64,000 nucleotides of DNA from Mycoplasma suis str. Illinois (lineage in GTDB: Bacteria > Bacillota_I > Bacilli_A > Mycoplasmatales > Mycoplasmoidaceae). The stretch is from positions 310,001-374,000 of the forward strand of contig NC_015155.1 in NCBI RefSeq assembly GCF_000179035.2, read 5' to 3'. This document shows positions 35,201 to 45,761 of the stretch, one piece after another. Every line of letters begins with the position of its first letter. The stretch's first letter is position 1. A program made the translations under genes and the position numbers. The notes under the pieces are model-generated. The model made no database searches. It was not told the origin of the DNA and was given only the letters and a program-made list of their open reading frames with translations.

Positions 35201-36615
35201 AACAAAAAGCCCATAACTTCTTGAGAGAGTTATTTGGAAAAGAACATACTTTCCGAGCCGGAACTATTTCTGCTATTGCAGAAAAAACATCTTTCGCACT
35301 AGCTAAAAATTTCTTACAAGATAATCAAATAGATTTCAATAAGGGACACCTTCACTGATTGTCCTATAGATTAACTGATGTAAAAAGAACTACAGGACAA
35401 CATCCTGGAGGAATAATAGTTATTCCTCGCGGAGAATCTATTTACAACTACACGCCAGTTAATTTTCCAGCAAACGATATAGAAAGTGAGTGGTTAACCA
35501 CTCACTTTGATAAGGACACATTTAAAGACTCACTCTTTAAGTTCGATATTCTAGGACAAGATGATCCAACTATTTTGGCTCTCTTGTCCAACTTTACTGG
35601 AGTAGATTTGGAAAAAATTCCTTTCAAGAATGAAAGACTTCTAAAAATGTTTAGTGATATTTCTGTTCTGGAAATACCACAAAACAAATTAGAACTACTT
35701 GGAGAAGTTGTTGGAACTCTGGGACTTCCAGAGTTCGGGACAGAAAAAACTAGAGAAATAATGAAAGCTTGCAGAAGTAAGATAAAACATTTCTCAGACT
35801 TAATAAGAATTTCTGGTATTAGCCATGGTAAAAATGTTTGAAAAAACAATATAGAAAAATTAATTTCTAGCCAAAAATTAAGTCTAAATGAGGTAATTAC
35901 ATGTCGGGACGACATCATGAATTACCTACTAGAGAAAAAAATAGATATTCAAAATGCTTTTAAAATAACCGAAAGTGTGAGAAGAGGAGGAGGAATCCCT
36001 CCTGAAAATCTACCTTTACTTAGAAAGGCTGGAGTTCCAGAATGATATATTGAGTGTGCAAATAAGATTACATATATTTTCCCTAAGGCCCACGCTACAG
36101 CTTATGTACTTATGTGCTGAAAAATAGCTTACTTTAAGTTAGAGTATCCTGTAGACTTCTATGCGGCTTATTTAACAATTACAAATAGACACTTTGATGT
36201 AGAGACACTTACAACAAATGATTTAGCTACTATAAAGAGAAAATATCAAGAGGGAAAAATGCTTATAAAGAGTAAAAAGAGTGGAGAAAATATAGAAAAA
36301 ACTAAATACTTAGTAATTATTTATGAAGTAGCCCTAGAAATGATTTCTAGGGGAATTACATTTAAGATGGTTGATTTAAATGAGTCACTCGCAAGTACAT
36401 TTAAGCCAGATAGAAAAAATAAAACAATATTACTTCCATTCTCTTCTATTGCTAGATTGGGAGCTATTACAGCTAAACAGCTAGAAGATGAACGAAATAG
36501 AGGAGGTAAGTTCTTAAATAGAGAAGACTTAGAGAAAAGAGTTAAGTTGAATGTAAGTATTTTGAAGTTACTTGAACAACTAAAAATAATAGAACCAAAA
36601 GTAAAAAGTAGTTAA
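32299..36615 (+). CDS. polC: DNA polymerase III PolC
   Basis: Replicative polymerase of Gram-positive type, 1438 residues. An OB/PHP-like N-terminal part is followed by a complete DEDD proofreading exonuclease (FDLETTGLNP near residue 397, LIAHNGIDFDFPFL, HNSEYDTRCLA). The polymerase core includes VGSRGSVGSSFLAHALEI, a zinc-like CSQC...CPQC pair, KIPDIDLNFSG with catalytic Asp residues, and TGQHPGGIIVIP. ATG 32299. More than ten UGA codons are read as Trp. An A7 tract near 35930 is read in frame without a shift. It ends 9 nt before convergent recU. Confidence 0.97.
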
Positions 36616-36624
36616 GGAATTCAC

Positions 36625-37170
36625 TTAACTGAGGCATGATTGCCTCAGTATTAAGTCTCAAGTTGGAGTTAAATTCAATATTCCAGGATAAGTAATTTGT
36701 ATTTCGAAAGCATTAACTTCTTTTAATTCTGGAATTCCTAACTTTCCCCTCTTCTTTTTCAATAAAAGAAGTTGGGAATAAGTAATTAATCAAAATGAAG
36801 ACTTTGAGTGAAAGAAGTGAATTAATAGAAATGCATTCCCTCCGCAAGAATCAATTTCCTCCATTTGAGTCAATTGATGCTTCTTTATGAGAGAAAATTT
36901 AAAGTTTTCTTCTTTAGTTTCTTTAAGTTCTATGGAAAAATATTTTCCAGAATAAACTCCATAGAAATCTAAATCACCTTTAGAAATTAATTTCACTTGA
37001 AAAGAGGATTTAGAGGGCTCAAAGCCTCTTTTTCCAGAAGTTGATAAGTGACTATAGTCTGGATTAGTTTTTCGCAAATAAGCTATCTTATTTGCTCTAT
37101 AGTATTCAGCAGTATTGAGCATTAATTCTTCCAGAATTTTCCCTCTATTTCTAAAAGTTAGGTGTCCCAT
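36625..37170 (-). CDS. recU: Holliday junction resolvase RecU
   Basis: RecU-family nuclease of 181 residues. N-terminal NRGKILEELM and the catalytic core SKGDLDFYGVYSGKYFSIELKET (Asp and Glu-x-Lys metal site), then LTQMEEIDSCGGNAFLLIHF, follow the family order. It resolves Holliday junctions during recombination. The C-terminus continues through a UGA-Trp to TAA 36625-36627; ATG 37170 is the start. Its last codons overlap a hairpin shared with the polC 3' end. Confidence 0.85.
36628..36649. terminator. Bidirectional hairpin between polC and recU
   Basis: ACTGAGGCA-TGAT-TGCCTCAGT, perfect 9-bp arms just after the polC stop; an AGTTAAG/CTTAACT pairing lies beside it. It falls in the last codons of recU, so on that strand it is coding. 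Confidence 0.6.
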
Positions 37171-37230
37171 ATTAGAAGTTCTTTCTATTCCTTTATTATC
37201 CCGTTGGGGATAAAAAGGAATAAAAATTAG

Positions 37231-38145
37231 TTATTCTCTAGTTTTTGTGAAGACTCAAAGTTCTGCACTTCTAGAAGCTCAATTAGTTTCTATTTCAGCT
37301 CTACTAGGGAGTAGAGGTGAATTAGATTTAAGAGTGAAACGAGGGGGAATAATTTCTCCCATTTCTGGAATTTTTATATAAGAAGAGTTTTGTCGCTTTC
37401 ACTCCAAAACTATTTCATCCTCTAGAGATTGGAATGTAATTATTAAAAGTTTTCCATTAACTTTTAATAATTCTGCAGCTTGTCTTAATGCTTCTTTGAA
37501 ACAATTTAGTTCATTGTTGCACTCAATTCTTAAAGATTGAAAGATTAATTTCATTGGATTTTTATTCTTTCTTTTATTGAGAATTTTGCTTCTCTCTATT
37601 ATCTCCTTTAACTGATTTACTTCAGTTATAGGAGTATTCTTTCTAAATTGAATAATTGTTTGAGTTAATCTTTCAGCTTCACTGATATTTCCATATTTCT
37701 TAAATATTCAATTCAATTTTTTGGGAGGATAGTTATTTAGTATTTCATAAACACTTTTACCTTCTAGACCAAATCTGAGCTCTAGTGTTGAAGAAGAGCT
37801 ATTGTAACTAAAAGTTCTTTCTTCATCCTTCAATTGAAGAGTTGAAAGACCTAAGTCAAATAGTATTCCATCCGCGGGAGGAAGACTGTTAGTTTTTCAA
37901 TAATTTCTCATACTTGTGTAATTTACATTTAGAAAACTAAATCTAGAATCCTGAGAAGATAACTCCTCAGCATATGGAATTACTTTAGGGTCAACATCCA
38001 TTCCTATAAGTCTGGAATTCACTCCTAAACTTTTTAGAAATTCTTTGGAGTGTCCTCCACATCCAAATGTGCAATCAATATAAATTCCATTTGCAGATGA
38101 AAGTCAGTTTTCGCAAACTTCTCTTAGCATTACTGGAATGTGCAT
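37231..38145 (-). CDS. rsmH: 16S rRNA m4C1402 methyltransferase RsmH (MraW)
   Basis: A 304-residue SAM methyltransferase. HIPVMLREV, then DCTFGCGGHSKEFL (motif I), FDLGLST and the C-terminal region with CNNELNCF (family R-I-x-V-N-x-E-L) and LLIITFQSLED (family ISFHSLED) identify it. Methylates C1402 of 16S rRNA in the decoding centre. ATG 38145. It follows mraZ as in the conserved dcw start; no ftsZ, ftsA or murein genes follow, as expected without a wall. Confidence 0.95.
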
Positions 38146-38157
38146 GTACAACTATCT

Positions 38158-38179
38158 TTTTCCCCTAAAGTGGGGAAAA
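38158..38179 (-). repeat. Hairpin between mraZ and rsmH
   Basis: TTTTCCCC-TAAAGT-GGGGAAAA (perfect 8-bp arms) in the 43-bp spacer. It could attenuate rsmH expression relative to mraZ. Confidence 0.5.
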
Positions 38180-38188
38180 GAAATTAAT

Positions 38189-38647
38189 TTATTCCGCTAA
38201 GTGTTTTTCTGGAGTTTCTTTAATAATTTGTTCTTCTTTTCAACTATCAAATAATTCTTTAGATCATACTTCAATATAGTCTCCAACTCCTATGAAGTAC
38301 ATTTCTTCATCTGCATCAAACACATTTAGAAGTTCATCTGGAATTCACATTCTTCCTTTGGAATCGATATCAACAGTTTTGGAGCTTCCAATAAAAAATC
38401 TTCTAACTGTATCAACTTCTTCCATAGTTGTACATCCATTTAATTTTCTAATAGCATAATATTCGAAGAAGTCTAGTGTTCACATACTCAAGCAACCTCC
38501 AGCCGATCTTGTCATAACTACTTTGTCCTTTAGTATGTGTCTTCATACTAGAGGAACATTTACTCTATTTTTTCCATCCATTCTTTCAGCATAAGTTCCT
38601 GCGAAAAAGTGTCTTGTTATTGTTTTGGGCTTATTACTGCCCTCCAC
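38189..38647 (-). CDS. mraZ: Transcriptional regulator MraZ
   Basis: AbrB-like DNA-binding protein of 152 residues with the two MraZ repeats: FAGTYAERMDGKNRVNVP and DIDSKGRMWIPDELL, each with the D-x-K-x-R core. In other mycoplasmas MraZ regulates its own dcw operon from repeats upstream. GTG 38647 (start of about nine residues before the first repeat) lies 3 nt after the rplU stop. An in-frame ATA nine codons later would also fit the family N-terminus. Several UGA-Trp codons. Confidence 0.92.
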
Positions 38648-38650
38648 TTT

Positions 38651-38998
38651 CTATTTTTTATTTATGGATGAAACTTGTAATAAAGTATTTTTTGCTCTGA
38701 AACCCATTCTTTTTCTATGTCTCTTTTGAGAAATTAAGTGAATAATATGAAGTTTTTTAGCTTTTAAGTGTTTAACTACCTTACACTTAACTTCTAGGTT
38801 TTCTAGGTAAGGAGTACCCACTTTTTCATCTCACATAAGAACTTTATCGAAAGTTAATTCACTTCCAATTTCTGTATTGTCCAAGAAACAAGAAATAATA
38901 TTATCTCCTACACTGCATAGATATTGTTTGTTTCTTATTTCGAAACAAATATTAGGAATCTTTTTTTCTTCTTTAATTACTTCTTTTTTCTTGGCCAT
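38651..38998 (-). CDS. rplU: 50S ribosomal protein L21
   Basis: L21 of 115 residues with a Lys/Glu-rich N-terminal extension. Core features FEIRNKQYLCSVGD, TFDKVLMW, VGTPYLENLEVKCKVVKHLKAKKLHI and KKRHRKRMGFR match the family. ATG 38998. The tight spacing to mraZ (3 nt) makes one transcript likely. Usual partner rpmA is not adjacent. Confidence 0.92.
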
Positions 38999-39008
38999 TT
39001 AATCTTTA

Positions 39009-39854
39009 TTATTCTTCATCTTCAGAATCATCTGAATCTTCTAGATCTTCTTCCTCTTGAGTTTCAACATATTCATTTAAACCATTTAAAGTTTCAAGAT
39101 CTTCTTTAGATAACTTTATTTCTTTAGCTTTAATTATTTCTCTTATTTCTTCTTCAGCTTCAGGAACTACTATAGGAACAATTTCATGATTAAGAAGGAA
39201 GGCAGCTAATAGTGCTTTAATAGTAATTCCATATTTTGCAGCCATATCTATTAGGATTGGATTTTGCTTATTTTTGGAATAATCTCCAAAAGGTAGAGAA
39301 GCTTGAACTTCAATATTGTGTTGCTTTCCGAATTCTATTCCCTTTCAATTCATACTATCTACTGAGCAATCATATTGGAGAATGTCTGGGAAAACTCCAG
39401 TTAATTTGTGCAGTCAGTTAATCATTGCATTACTGAAATTGCAAAGACCAATTCTCTTTGTTAGAGAATTTTGCTTGCAATTAACTAATTGCTTGTAAGC
39501 TGAGAAATTTAGTTCTTTATTTGGTGAAGGTCTGTGAAGCAAATAGGTGTGCATAACTGTAGTAACACCTATTTTGCTTAGAGAAAACTTTAGAGATTTA
39601 ATGATTCCTCCTGAAAATTGAGAAGGTCATACTTTTGACTGAAAGTATGGAAGAAAATTGAAGTTTGCATCTTCCTTTCTAAGAGTTTTGAGAGTTAATC
39701 CAATGATAGCTTCATTTCCATACTTTCATGCACAGTCAACAAAGTCATAATTACTTTCATTAGCAGCTTTTAGATATGGAGTAAGAATTTCAATAATTCG
39801 AAGAGATTCTGTCCCAAAACCAATTTTTGGAACAAATTTAGATTCTGAACTCAT
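39009..39854 (-). CDS. Aldo/keto reductase family protein
   Basis: A 281-residue AKR-fold oxidoreductase. The catalytic tetrad can be placed: Asp and Tyr in FVDCAWKYGNE, Lys in QSKVW, His in HTYLLHRP. It uses NAD(P)H to reduce carbonyls; substrate unknown. IGLCNFS corresponds to the family IG-V-SNF motif. The last 20 residues are very acidic, an unusual extension. ATG 39854 lies 5 nt after rpsI. Several UGA-Trp codons. Confidence 0.85.
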
Positions 39855-39859
39855 GAAGA

Positions 39860-40297
39860 CTATCTCTTAGTGAATTGAGGAGATCTTCTAGCTTTGTACT
39901 TACCAATTTTCTTTCGTTCCTTAACTCTACTGTCTTGAGTTAACAAATTAGCTTTTCTGAGAGATACTTTCATTTCTGGATAGTATTTCAGTAAAGCTCT
40001 TGCTATAGCTAGAGTAAGAGCCTTAGCTTGAGAACTCAATCCACCACCCTTAACAAAAGCTTTTATTAAGTACTTTTGTCCTAGGTGATTAGCAGGTAAA
40101 TAGGAAAAAGGAGAAAACAGTGTAGGAACTAGATATTCATCATTGAAGTAATCAATAGGAGTAATAGTTCTTCTATTTTCATGGTTTCCTACATAGATTT
40201 CCATTTTGTGTTCTAATCCTTCAGTACCACTGAAAGGAGTAAGAACAACATTCACTCTACTCTTTTTCCTTTTAGAGTAGGATCTAATTTCTGTCAT
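39860..40297 (-). CDS. rpsI: 30S ribosomal protein S9
   Basis: S9 of 145 residues. The conserved VKGGGLSSQAKALTLAIARALL core and the C-terminal basic KKIGKYKARRSPQFTKR tail, which reaches the P-site tRNA, are intact. A slightly longer N-terminal region than usual. ATG 40297. The usual partner rplM is not found next to it. Confidence 0.95.
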   Translation of the reverse strand: MTEIRSYSKRKKSRVNVVLTPFSGTEGLEHKMEIYVGNHENRRTITPIDYFNDEYLVPTLFSPFSYLPANHLGQKYLIKAFVKGGGLSSQAKALTLAIARALLKYYPEMKVSLRKANLLTQDSRVKERKKIGKYKARRSPQFTKR

Positions 40298-40476
40298 TGA
40301 TTTAGTTATTTGTTCTTAAAAACTATTAATAATGTAAATAATTTAAGAGCTTTTTAGAAGCTTTTAAAACAAAAGATAAATTGACCTAAGATAAGACTTT
40401 TTACTTTTTTAAATTTTATTTTTTTCTATATTTATATTTCTTCTTTACTTAAGTTAAAAGTATAGAAATAAAAGTT

Positions 40477-40503
40477 TTAGCAATCAAATATTTCATTTGC
40501 TAA
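40477..40503. promoter_or_regulatory. CIRCE-like element upstream of lon
   Basis: TTAGCAATC-N9-ATTTGCTAA resembles CIRCE (TTAGCACTC-N9-GAGTGCTAA), the HrcA operator: exact 9-9-9 spacing, seven of nine arm bases pair, outer six match consensus. It is 171 bp upstream of lon. HrcA control of lon is known in other mycoplasmas. The rest of 40298-40674, the divergent spacer between rpsI and lon, holds AT-rich sequence and AACTATAG/CTATAGTT repeats but no gene. Confidence 0.5.
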
Positions 40504-40674
40504 AATATTTGAAGAATTAAGATAGTTAGCAAACTATAGAAAAGCTCTTTAACTATAGTTAACAAAAGTTAACTAAATAATAAGTTATTAATTTAGTGAT
40601 TTTTTTAATTTTTTAGCTATTAAATATATGGGAAGTGTAAAAAAGAATATTTACTTAATTATTTAGAAAACAAG

Positions 40675-43119
40675 ATGGCAGGAAGAAAAAAAGAAAAAGA
40701 AGAAAACAATTTGGATATTCCAGTTTTGAATAATTCCCTCCCACTCTTAATTTCTAGAAATCTTGTAGTATTTCCTCACTCTAAAAGTTCCTTAGAGGTC
40801 GGAAGACCTCATTCACTATCAGCCATTAATTGTGCCCTTGAAGCTTTCAAGGGACAAATAATAGTAGTTTCTCAAAAGGATTACGATGTCGATCATCCTT
40901 TGCAATCAGATTTCTTTAATGTCGGAACTCTCTCAAAAGTTGAAGTAACTAAGAGACATAGTGATGACTCTTTATCAATTGAACTTAAGGGAATTCAAAG
41001 AGTAAAGATATTTAAGGCTAAGCTTCAGACATTCCCTAAACATGAAAATCTTGGAAATTTCTGATTAGCTGATTATGAAGTATTAAAGGAAAAGAATACT
41101 TCCTTCTCTAAAAATAAAGCTAATCTTGAAAAGCTATTTAAGTATTTTGAGGGAATTTTTGAAATGTCAGGAGAAGAATTTGAAATGCTTAAAAAGCTTT
41201 TCTTGTTTGAGGGTTCTCCAACAAGATCAGCTAAGTGTTGCGCTGAATTAATAGATAAGCTTTGCGGTATTTGACCGCAAGGAGAGGGAGAAAATGTATT
41301 AACAAAACAAAAATGATTGGAAGAGCTAAATCTATCAAAAAGAATTGCTTTGATGTTGGAATATGAGTTCCTAACAGAATCTGAAAAAGCAGAAATAAAT
41401 AGTTCTATTACTAAGAAAGTAAATAGAAATATCTCTAAACAACAGAGAGAATTCTATTTAAGAGAAAGAGTAAAGGTAATTAAAGAAGAGCTCGGAGAAG
41501 GGGTATCTAAAGATGGAGAACTTGCTAAGTTCAAGGAATGACTTAAAGACAATAATGCTCCAGAAAACATTAGAGAAAGAGTAAAGGAAGAAGTAAAGAA
41601 GTTAGAGTTTGCAAGTGCTCTTTCAACTAATGAATCACTAATTATTCATACTTATGTTTCTTGACTAACTTCTTTACCTTGAAATTCTTTCTCAAAAGAT
41701 CAAAAGAATATTTCCAAGGTAAAAGAAGAACTTGACAAGAATCATTATGGTCTTGAAAAAGTAAAGGAAAGAATAATGGAATTTGTTGCAGTCCAAAAGA
41801 AAACTAAGAATCCACAAGGAACCGTTATCTGTTTAGTTGGGCCTCCAGGAGTAGGTAAAACTTCTCTTGCCCAATCAATAGCTAAGGGACTTAACAAAGA
41901 GTGCGTAAAGATTTCACTAGGTGGAATGAATGATGAAGCAGAAATAAGAGGTCACAGAAAAACCTACGTGGGAGCTATGCCCGGAAAAATCATAAGAGGC
42001 TTAAAGCAAGCTAAAGTAAGTAATCCTCTATTTCTTCTAGATGAAATAGACAAGATGGTGGAAAGCCATCATGGAGACCCAATATCTGCTCTTCTAGAAG
42101 TATTGGATCCAAAACAAAATAGTGAATTTATGGACAACTACATAGAAGAAGAAGTGGATCTATCCAAGATAATGTTCATAGCTACAGCTAACTATGAGGA
42201 CAATATTCCTGATCCTTTGTTAGATAGATTAGAGATTATTAGATTAACTTCCTATACAGAAAGAGAGAAGTTAGAAATAACTAAAAATAAGTTAATTTCT
42301 GAGGTTTTAGAGGAACATGCTCTAAAACCTAGTGAATTAACTTTCAAGGATGAGGCAATAACTTACATTATTCAAAAATACACCAGAGAAGCTGGTGTAA
42401 GAAATCTAAAGCAATGTCTTGCTAAGATAGCTAGAAAGTTCATTCAGAGACAAGAAATGGAAAATGGACCTGATTTTGAAGAAATAACTATTGAATTAGT
42501 TAAAAAGTATCTTTCAACTGAGAAATATGAAACTACATCAAAAGATGAAGTTTCAATTCCCGGAGTAGTTAATGGAATGGCATATACAGAATATGGAGGC
42601 AACTTACTTCCAGTAGAAGTTAGTTACTATTCTGGAAAAGGCAATTTAATACTTACAGGTAACTTAAGAGATACTATGAAGGAATCAGCAAGCGTTGCTC
42701 TTTCCTACATAAAAGCTAATCAAGATGAGTACAAGTTGAGTGAGAATAAGTGAGGAGAATTAGACATAAATCTTCATGTTCCTTCAGGGGGAGTACCAAA
42801 AGATGGTCCTTCTGCAGGTATTACTATAACTACAGCAATGCTTTCAGCATTCCTAAAGATTCCAATACCTAATAATGTTGCTATGACGGGAGAAATGACT
42901 CTGAGAGGAAAAATACTACCAATTGGAGGTTTAAAGGAGAAGATAATTTCTGCTGTAAGAGGAGGAGTAGAAATCATCTTCTATCCTAAGGCTAACGATA
43001 GACACTTAGAGGATATTCCTAAAGAAATACTTGAAAAAATACAGTTAAAGCCTGTGAGATATTATTCAGAGCTTTACAACGAGCTCTTCCTAAATATTTG
43101 TAAAAAAGCAGATACCTAA
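40675..43119 (+). CDS. lon: ATP-dependent protease Lon
   Basis: Cytosolic AAA+ serine protease, 814 residues. The N-terminal substrate domain begins LPLLISRNLVVFPH. Walker A GPPGVGKT is at about residues 389-396 and Walker B FLLDEIDK follows. The protease domain has the catalytic Ser in KDGPSAGIT (about 712) and Lys in GGLKEKI (about 755). ATG 40675. UGA-Trp codons occur throughout. A CIRCE-like operator upstream suggests heat-shock control. It is convergent with rnpB. Confidence 0.97.
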
Positions 43120-43125
43120 GGAAAT

Positions 43126-43532
43126 CTTAGGAATTAATAAGCCATGTTCTGTATTTTTCGAGAAAATGTGAGTAATTAATCTAATTTAGTTTTTCAACTA
43201 AATTCCTAAGCTTAGTTGAATTCCTAAGCTTAAATTCCCTTACCATTATTTAGGTTTCTTGCTTGAGGGGTTTACCGCGTTTCACACTTTTACATTTCTG
43301 TAAAGCTCGTCTCTGTGGCACTTTAAAGAAACTAATTCATATAGCTTTAGGCTACTTAGAATTATTTTCCGCCATCAACTAGATTTCTCTAGCCGTTAAG
43401 TTTTATTTTTTATGTACTTACACAAACACTATAGACATCTCAGTCTATGCAAGCATGGACTTTCCTCTCCCCTAAAATAGCTCTAGGAGAGCTACTCACT
43501 TATCCCTAAAATACCTTTAGGTACCTGTTTTT
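43126..43532 (-). ncRNA. rnpB: RNase P RNA
   Basis: Catalytic RNA of RNase P, which matures tRNA 5' ends. On the minus strand: GAGGAAAGTCCATGCTTGC near the 5' end (P4 5' strand), TGTGAAACGCGGTAAACCCC in the middle-to-3' part, and ACAGAACATGGCTTAT near the 3' end (P4 3' strand). GATAAG and CTTAT close P1. These are the universally conserved type B blocks. Exact ends are uncertain by about 10 nt. Confidence 0.92.
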
Positions 43533-43590
43533 TATCATACAAATTTAAGAGTGATTAAAAAACAAATGATTTAAATTTAACTAGGAAACT

Positions 43591-44085
43591 ATGAGTATGA
43601 GAAAATTTCACAAATTAAAAGAAGATCAAGTTAATCAGTTAGTACAGAAATTTAAAGATTCCAACTCTTTCTTAACGTTGAAGTATGATTCCTTGGGAGT
43701 CAAATCTTCAAACTGGTTACGGAAAGAAGTAGGAAAAAAGGGAGGAGAAGTGAAAATGGTTTCAAATAATGTTTTGAGAAGAGCACTAAAGAGTTTTTCT
43801 AATTCTGAGATAGATTTAGAGTCTAAAGGACAACATTTTGTCCTCTTAATTAATTCAGAAAAGATTGAATTATTAAAGCTTTTGGCTGAACTAGCTAAGA
43901 AATATGAGCCACTTCAAGTTGGTATTGTTTACTGCGATAAAAAGTTCTTTTTAGATAAGGAACAAATTGCCTATTTGCCCGCTTGGGGAGAGAAGGAAGT
44001 GGCTATTGGAAAGCTTGCTTATCTATTAACTTTCCCAATCCTTTCTTTAATATTTGTATTGAAGGCTATAGAAAGTAAAAAATAA
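43591..44085 (+). CDS. rplJ: 50S ribosomal protein L10
   Basis: L10 of 164 residues, base of the L7/L12 stalk. The N-terminus follows the family layout (LKEDQVNQLVQKFKDSNSFLTLKYDSLGV, then KMVSNNVLRRAL), and the C-terminal helix that binds L7/L12 dimers is rich in Leu/Ile. ATG 43591 (the second Met two codons on is also possible). The operon partner rplL follows after 4 nt; rplA-rplK are not upstream, where divergent rnpB lies. Confidence 0.93.
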   Translation: MSMRKFHKLKEDQVNQLVQKFKDSNSFLTLKYDSLGVKSSNWLRKEVGKKGGEVKMVSNNVLRRALKSFSNSEIDLESKGQHFVLLINSEKIELLKLLAELAKKYEPLQVGIVYCDKKFFLDKEQIAYLPAWGEKEVAIGKLAYLLTFPILSLIFVLKAIESKK

Positions 44086-44089
44086 AATA

Positions 44090-44494
44090 ATGTCAGACGC
44101 ATTGAAGAAAAGCGGAAAGGAAATAATTGAATCAATTAAGTCCTTTACAGTTGCTGAACTTAACGAACTAGTAAGACAATTAGAAGCGGAATTCCAAGTT
44201 AGTGCTGCTAACTTTGCAGCTCCATCAGCTGCTTCAGGAAAGAAGGAAGAAGGTGAAGATTCACAAGAAGCAGTTAACAAGGATCTTTACCTAGCTTCTG
44301 CAGGAACAAACAAGATTGGTGTTATTAAGTTGATTAGAGAATTAACCTCACTAGGATTAATGGAAGCTAAGAAGATAGCTGATAGTGCTCCGTCACTAAT
44401 TAAGGCTGATGTAACTGCTGCACAATTTGATGAACTTAAAGCAAAGTTTGAAGCTATCGGAGCAACTGTAGAATTTAAATCCTCTTCTAAGTAG
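44090..44494 (+). CDS. rplL: 50S ribosomal protein L7/L12
   Basis: Stalk protein of 134 residues. N-terminal dimerisation helices (ESIKSFTVAELNELVRQLEAEF), an Ala/Ser-rich hinge, and the C-terminal domain NKIGVIKLIRELTSLGLMEAKKIADSAP that recruits translational GTPases. A central Glu-rich segment (KKEEGEDSQEAV) makes it slightly longer than usual. ATG 44090. It ends at a terminator hairpin. Confidence 0.96.
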   Translation: MSDALKKSGKEIIESIKSFTVAELNELVRQLEAEFQVSAANFAAPSAASGKKEEGEDSQEAVNKDLYLASAGTNKIGVIKLIRELTSLGLMEAKKIADSAPSLIKADVTAAQFDELKAKFEAIGATVEFKSSSK

Positions 44495-44535
44495 AAGAGT
44501 TTAGCGTCTTCGCAAAAGCGAAGAGTTAAAAAAAT
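44482..44535 (+). terminator. Terminator hairpins after rplL
   Basis: CTCTTCT-AAGT-AGAAGAG overlaps the stop codon, and CTTCGC-AAAA-GCGAAG (44508-44523) follows, then an A/T-rich run. Two consecutive stems close the rplJL unit. Confidence 0.6.
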
Positions 44536-44588
44536 TATTATGTTTTCTTGTTTTAAGTTTTTTGAAAATTTTGGAAGAAATAATAAAA

Positions 44589-44662
44589 TGGTGCCGAATA
44601 AGTGAATCGAACACTTCTCTAGTCATTACCATTGACTTGTTTTACCACTAAACTAATCCGGC
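44589..44662 (-). tRNA. tRNA-Thr (anticodon GGT)
   Basis: Acceptor GCCGGAT pairs with ATTCGGC; D arm follows; anticodon stem AGTCA/TGACT encloses ATGGTAA with anticodon GGT; the T arm AAGTG-TTCGATT-CACTT is perfect; CCA is encoded. It lies on the minus strand between rplL and rpsJ. Confidence 0.95.
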
Positions 44663-44749
44663 TGGTACTTTGGAGTTTTCTTTAATCTCCTATTTCTATA
44701 TTACCCAGAAGGTTTAAAAAAGCGTTCAATGTCTAAACTTTAAAGTAAT

Positions 44750-45061
44750 TTGTCTAGCGTTCTAAAAATTAAATTAACTTCTTTTGATTACAGACTTCTA
44801 GATCTGTGAGTGAAGAAAATTGTTGAATTAGCTTTAAGACACAATTCAGTAGTTAGAGGACCTATCCCTCTACCTACTAAGACAAAAATCTATACTGTTT
44901 TGAAATCCCCTCACGTTAATAAGCCTTCAATGGAACACTTTCAAAAGAAAGAACATAGAAGACTAATTTTGATCTCAGAATATGACAGTAAGCTGTGTGC
45001 TTACTTTGAAAAGATGAGTTTACCAGCTTCTTTAGACCTTAGATTGTCAATAATGATGTAA
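44750..45061 (+). CDS. rpsJ: 30S ribosomal protein S10
   Basis: First gene of the S10 operon, 103 residues; also the transcription antitermination factor NusE. KIKLTSFDYRLLDLWV, then RGPIPLPTKTKIYTVLKSPHVNK match the family throughout. TTG 44750 gives the full N-terminus; the later GTG 44810 would remove the first strand. One UGA-Trp at residue 20. It is followed 4 nt later by rplC. Confidence 0.95.
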
Positions 45062-45065
45062 TTCT

Positions 45066-45758
45066 ATGTCTAGAGAAGTTATTTGTCAAAAAATAGGAAT
45101 GAGCAGCATTTTTTCTGAAGGAGGAGAATTAATTCCTGTAACACTTCTTAAATTAATCCCTTTGCAAGTTTTGTCTTGCAAAACAGTTGAAAAGGAAGGA
45201 TATAATGCACTAGTTGTTGGAGTTGGAGAAGAATGTGAAGAACGAAAACTATCTAAACCAGTTAGAGGTCAATTCCAAAAAAAGGGAGTAGCACTTAGAA
45301 GAAAAATTACTGAATTATCTTGAGATGGTATCAAGGAATATTCAGTAGGTAATTTTGTTTCTTTCTCCGATTTGTTCCAAATTGGAGAAAAAATAAAAAT
45401 TCAAGGAGTTTCAAGAGGTATGGGTTTCACTGGAGCTATTAAAAGATGGAATTTTGCCACTGGACCAAAAACTCACGGTGCAGGTTATCCACACAGATTC
45501 CAAGGTTCCTTGGAAACTGGTAGAGGAGGTATGTCACCTCAAAAAGTTTGGAAGGGAAAGAAAATGTCAGGTAGAATGGGGGGAGAAAATTGCACTATTC
45601 TTAACCTAAGAATAGTTCACATTGATTCGGAAAATAATATTGTTGCTGTTAAGGGATCTATTCCCGGAAGAAAAAAGAGATTAGTTAGAGTTAGATCACT
45701 TCACAAGGCAAAGGCAATTGTTCCTTGTGAACTTCTAAATTTAAAAAAAAGTAAATAG
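45066..45758 (+). CDS. rplC: 50S ribosomal protein L3
   Basis: L3 of 230 residues. N-terminal ICQKIGMSSIFSEGGELIPVTLL and the central loop GFTGAIKRWNFATGPKTHG, plus GRGGMSPQKVWKGKKMSGRMG, which reaches the peptidyl transferase centre, are conserved. ATG 45066. It contains GAAAAAATAAAA (45388-45399) read in frame, showing that this motif alone does not force a frameshift. One UGA-Trp. Confidence 0.97.
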
Positions 45759-45761
45759 TAA

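Noticed and set aside
40298-40674. Possible small gene in the rpsI-lon spacer
   Set aside because: AT-rich repeats and the CIRCE-like element only; no frame with protein-like composition or a ribosome binding site.
45388-45399. GAAAAAATAA as an obligatory programmed frameshift signal
   Set aside because: The same motif in rplC is read straight through in frame, and A6 or A7 tracts in lon, polC and the HAD gene are also read normally. The motif alone is not sufficient, so I report the four frameshifts without claiming a defined signal.
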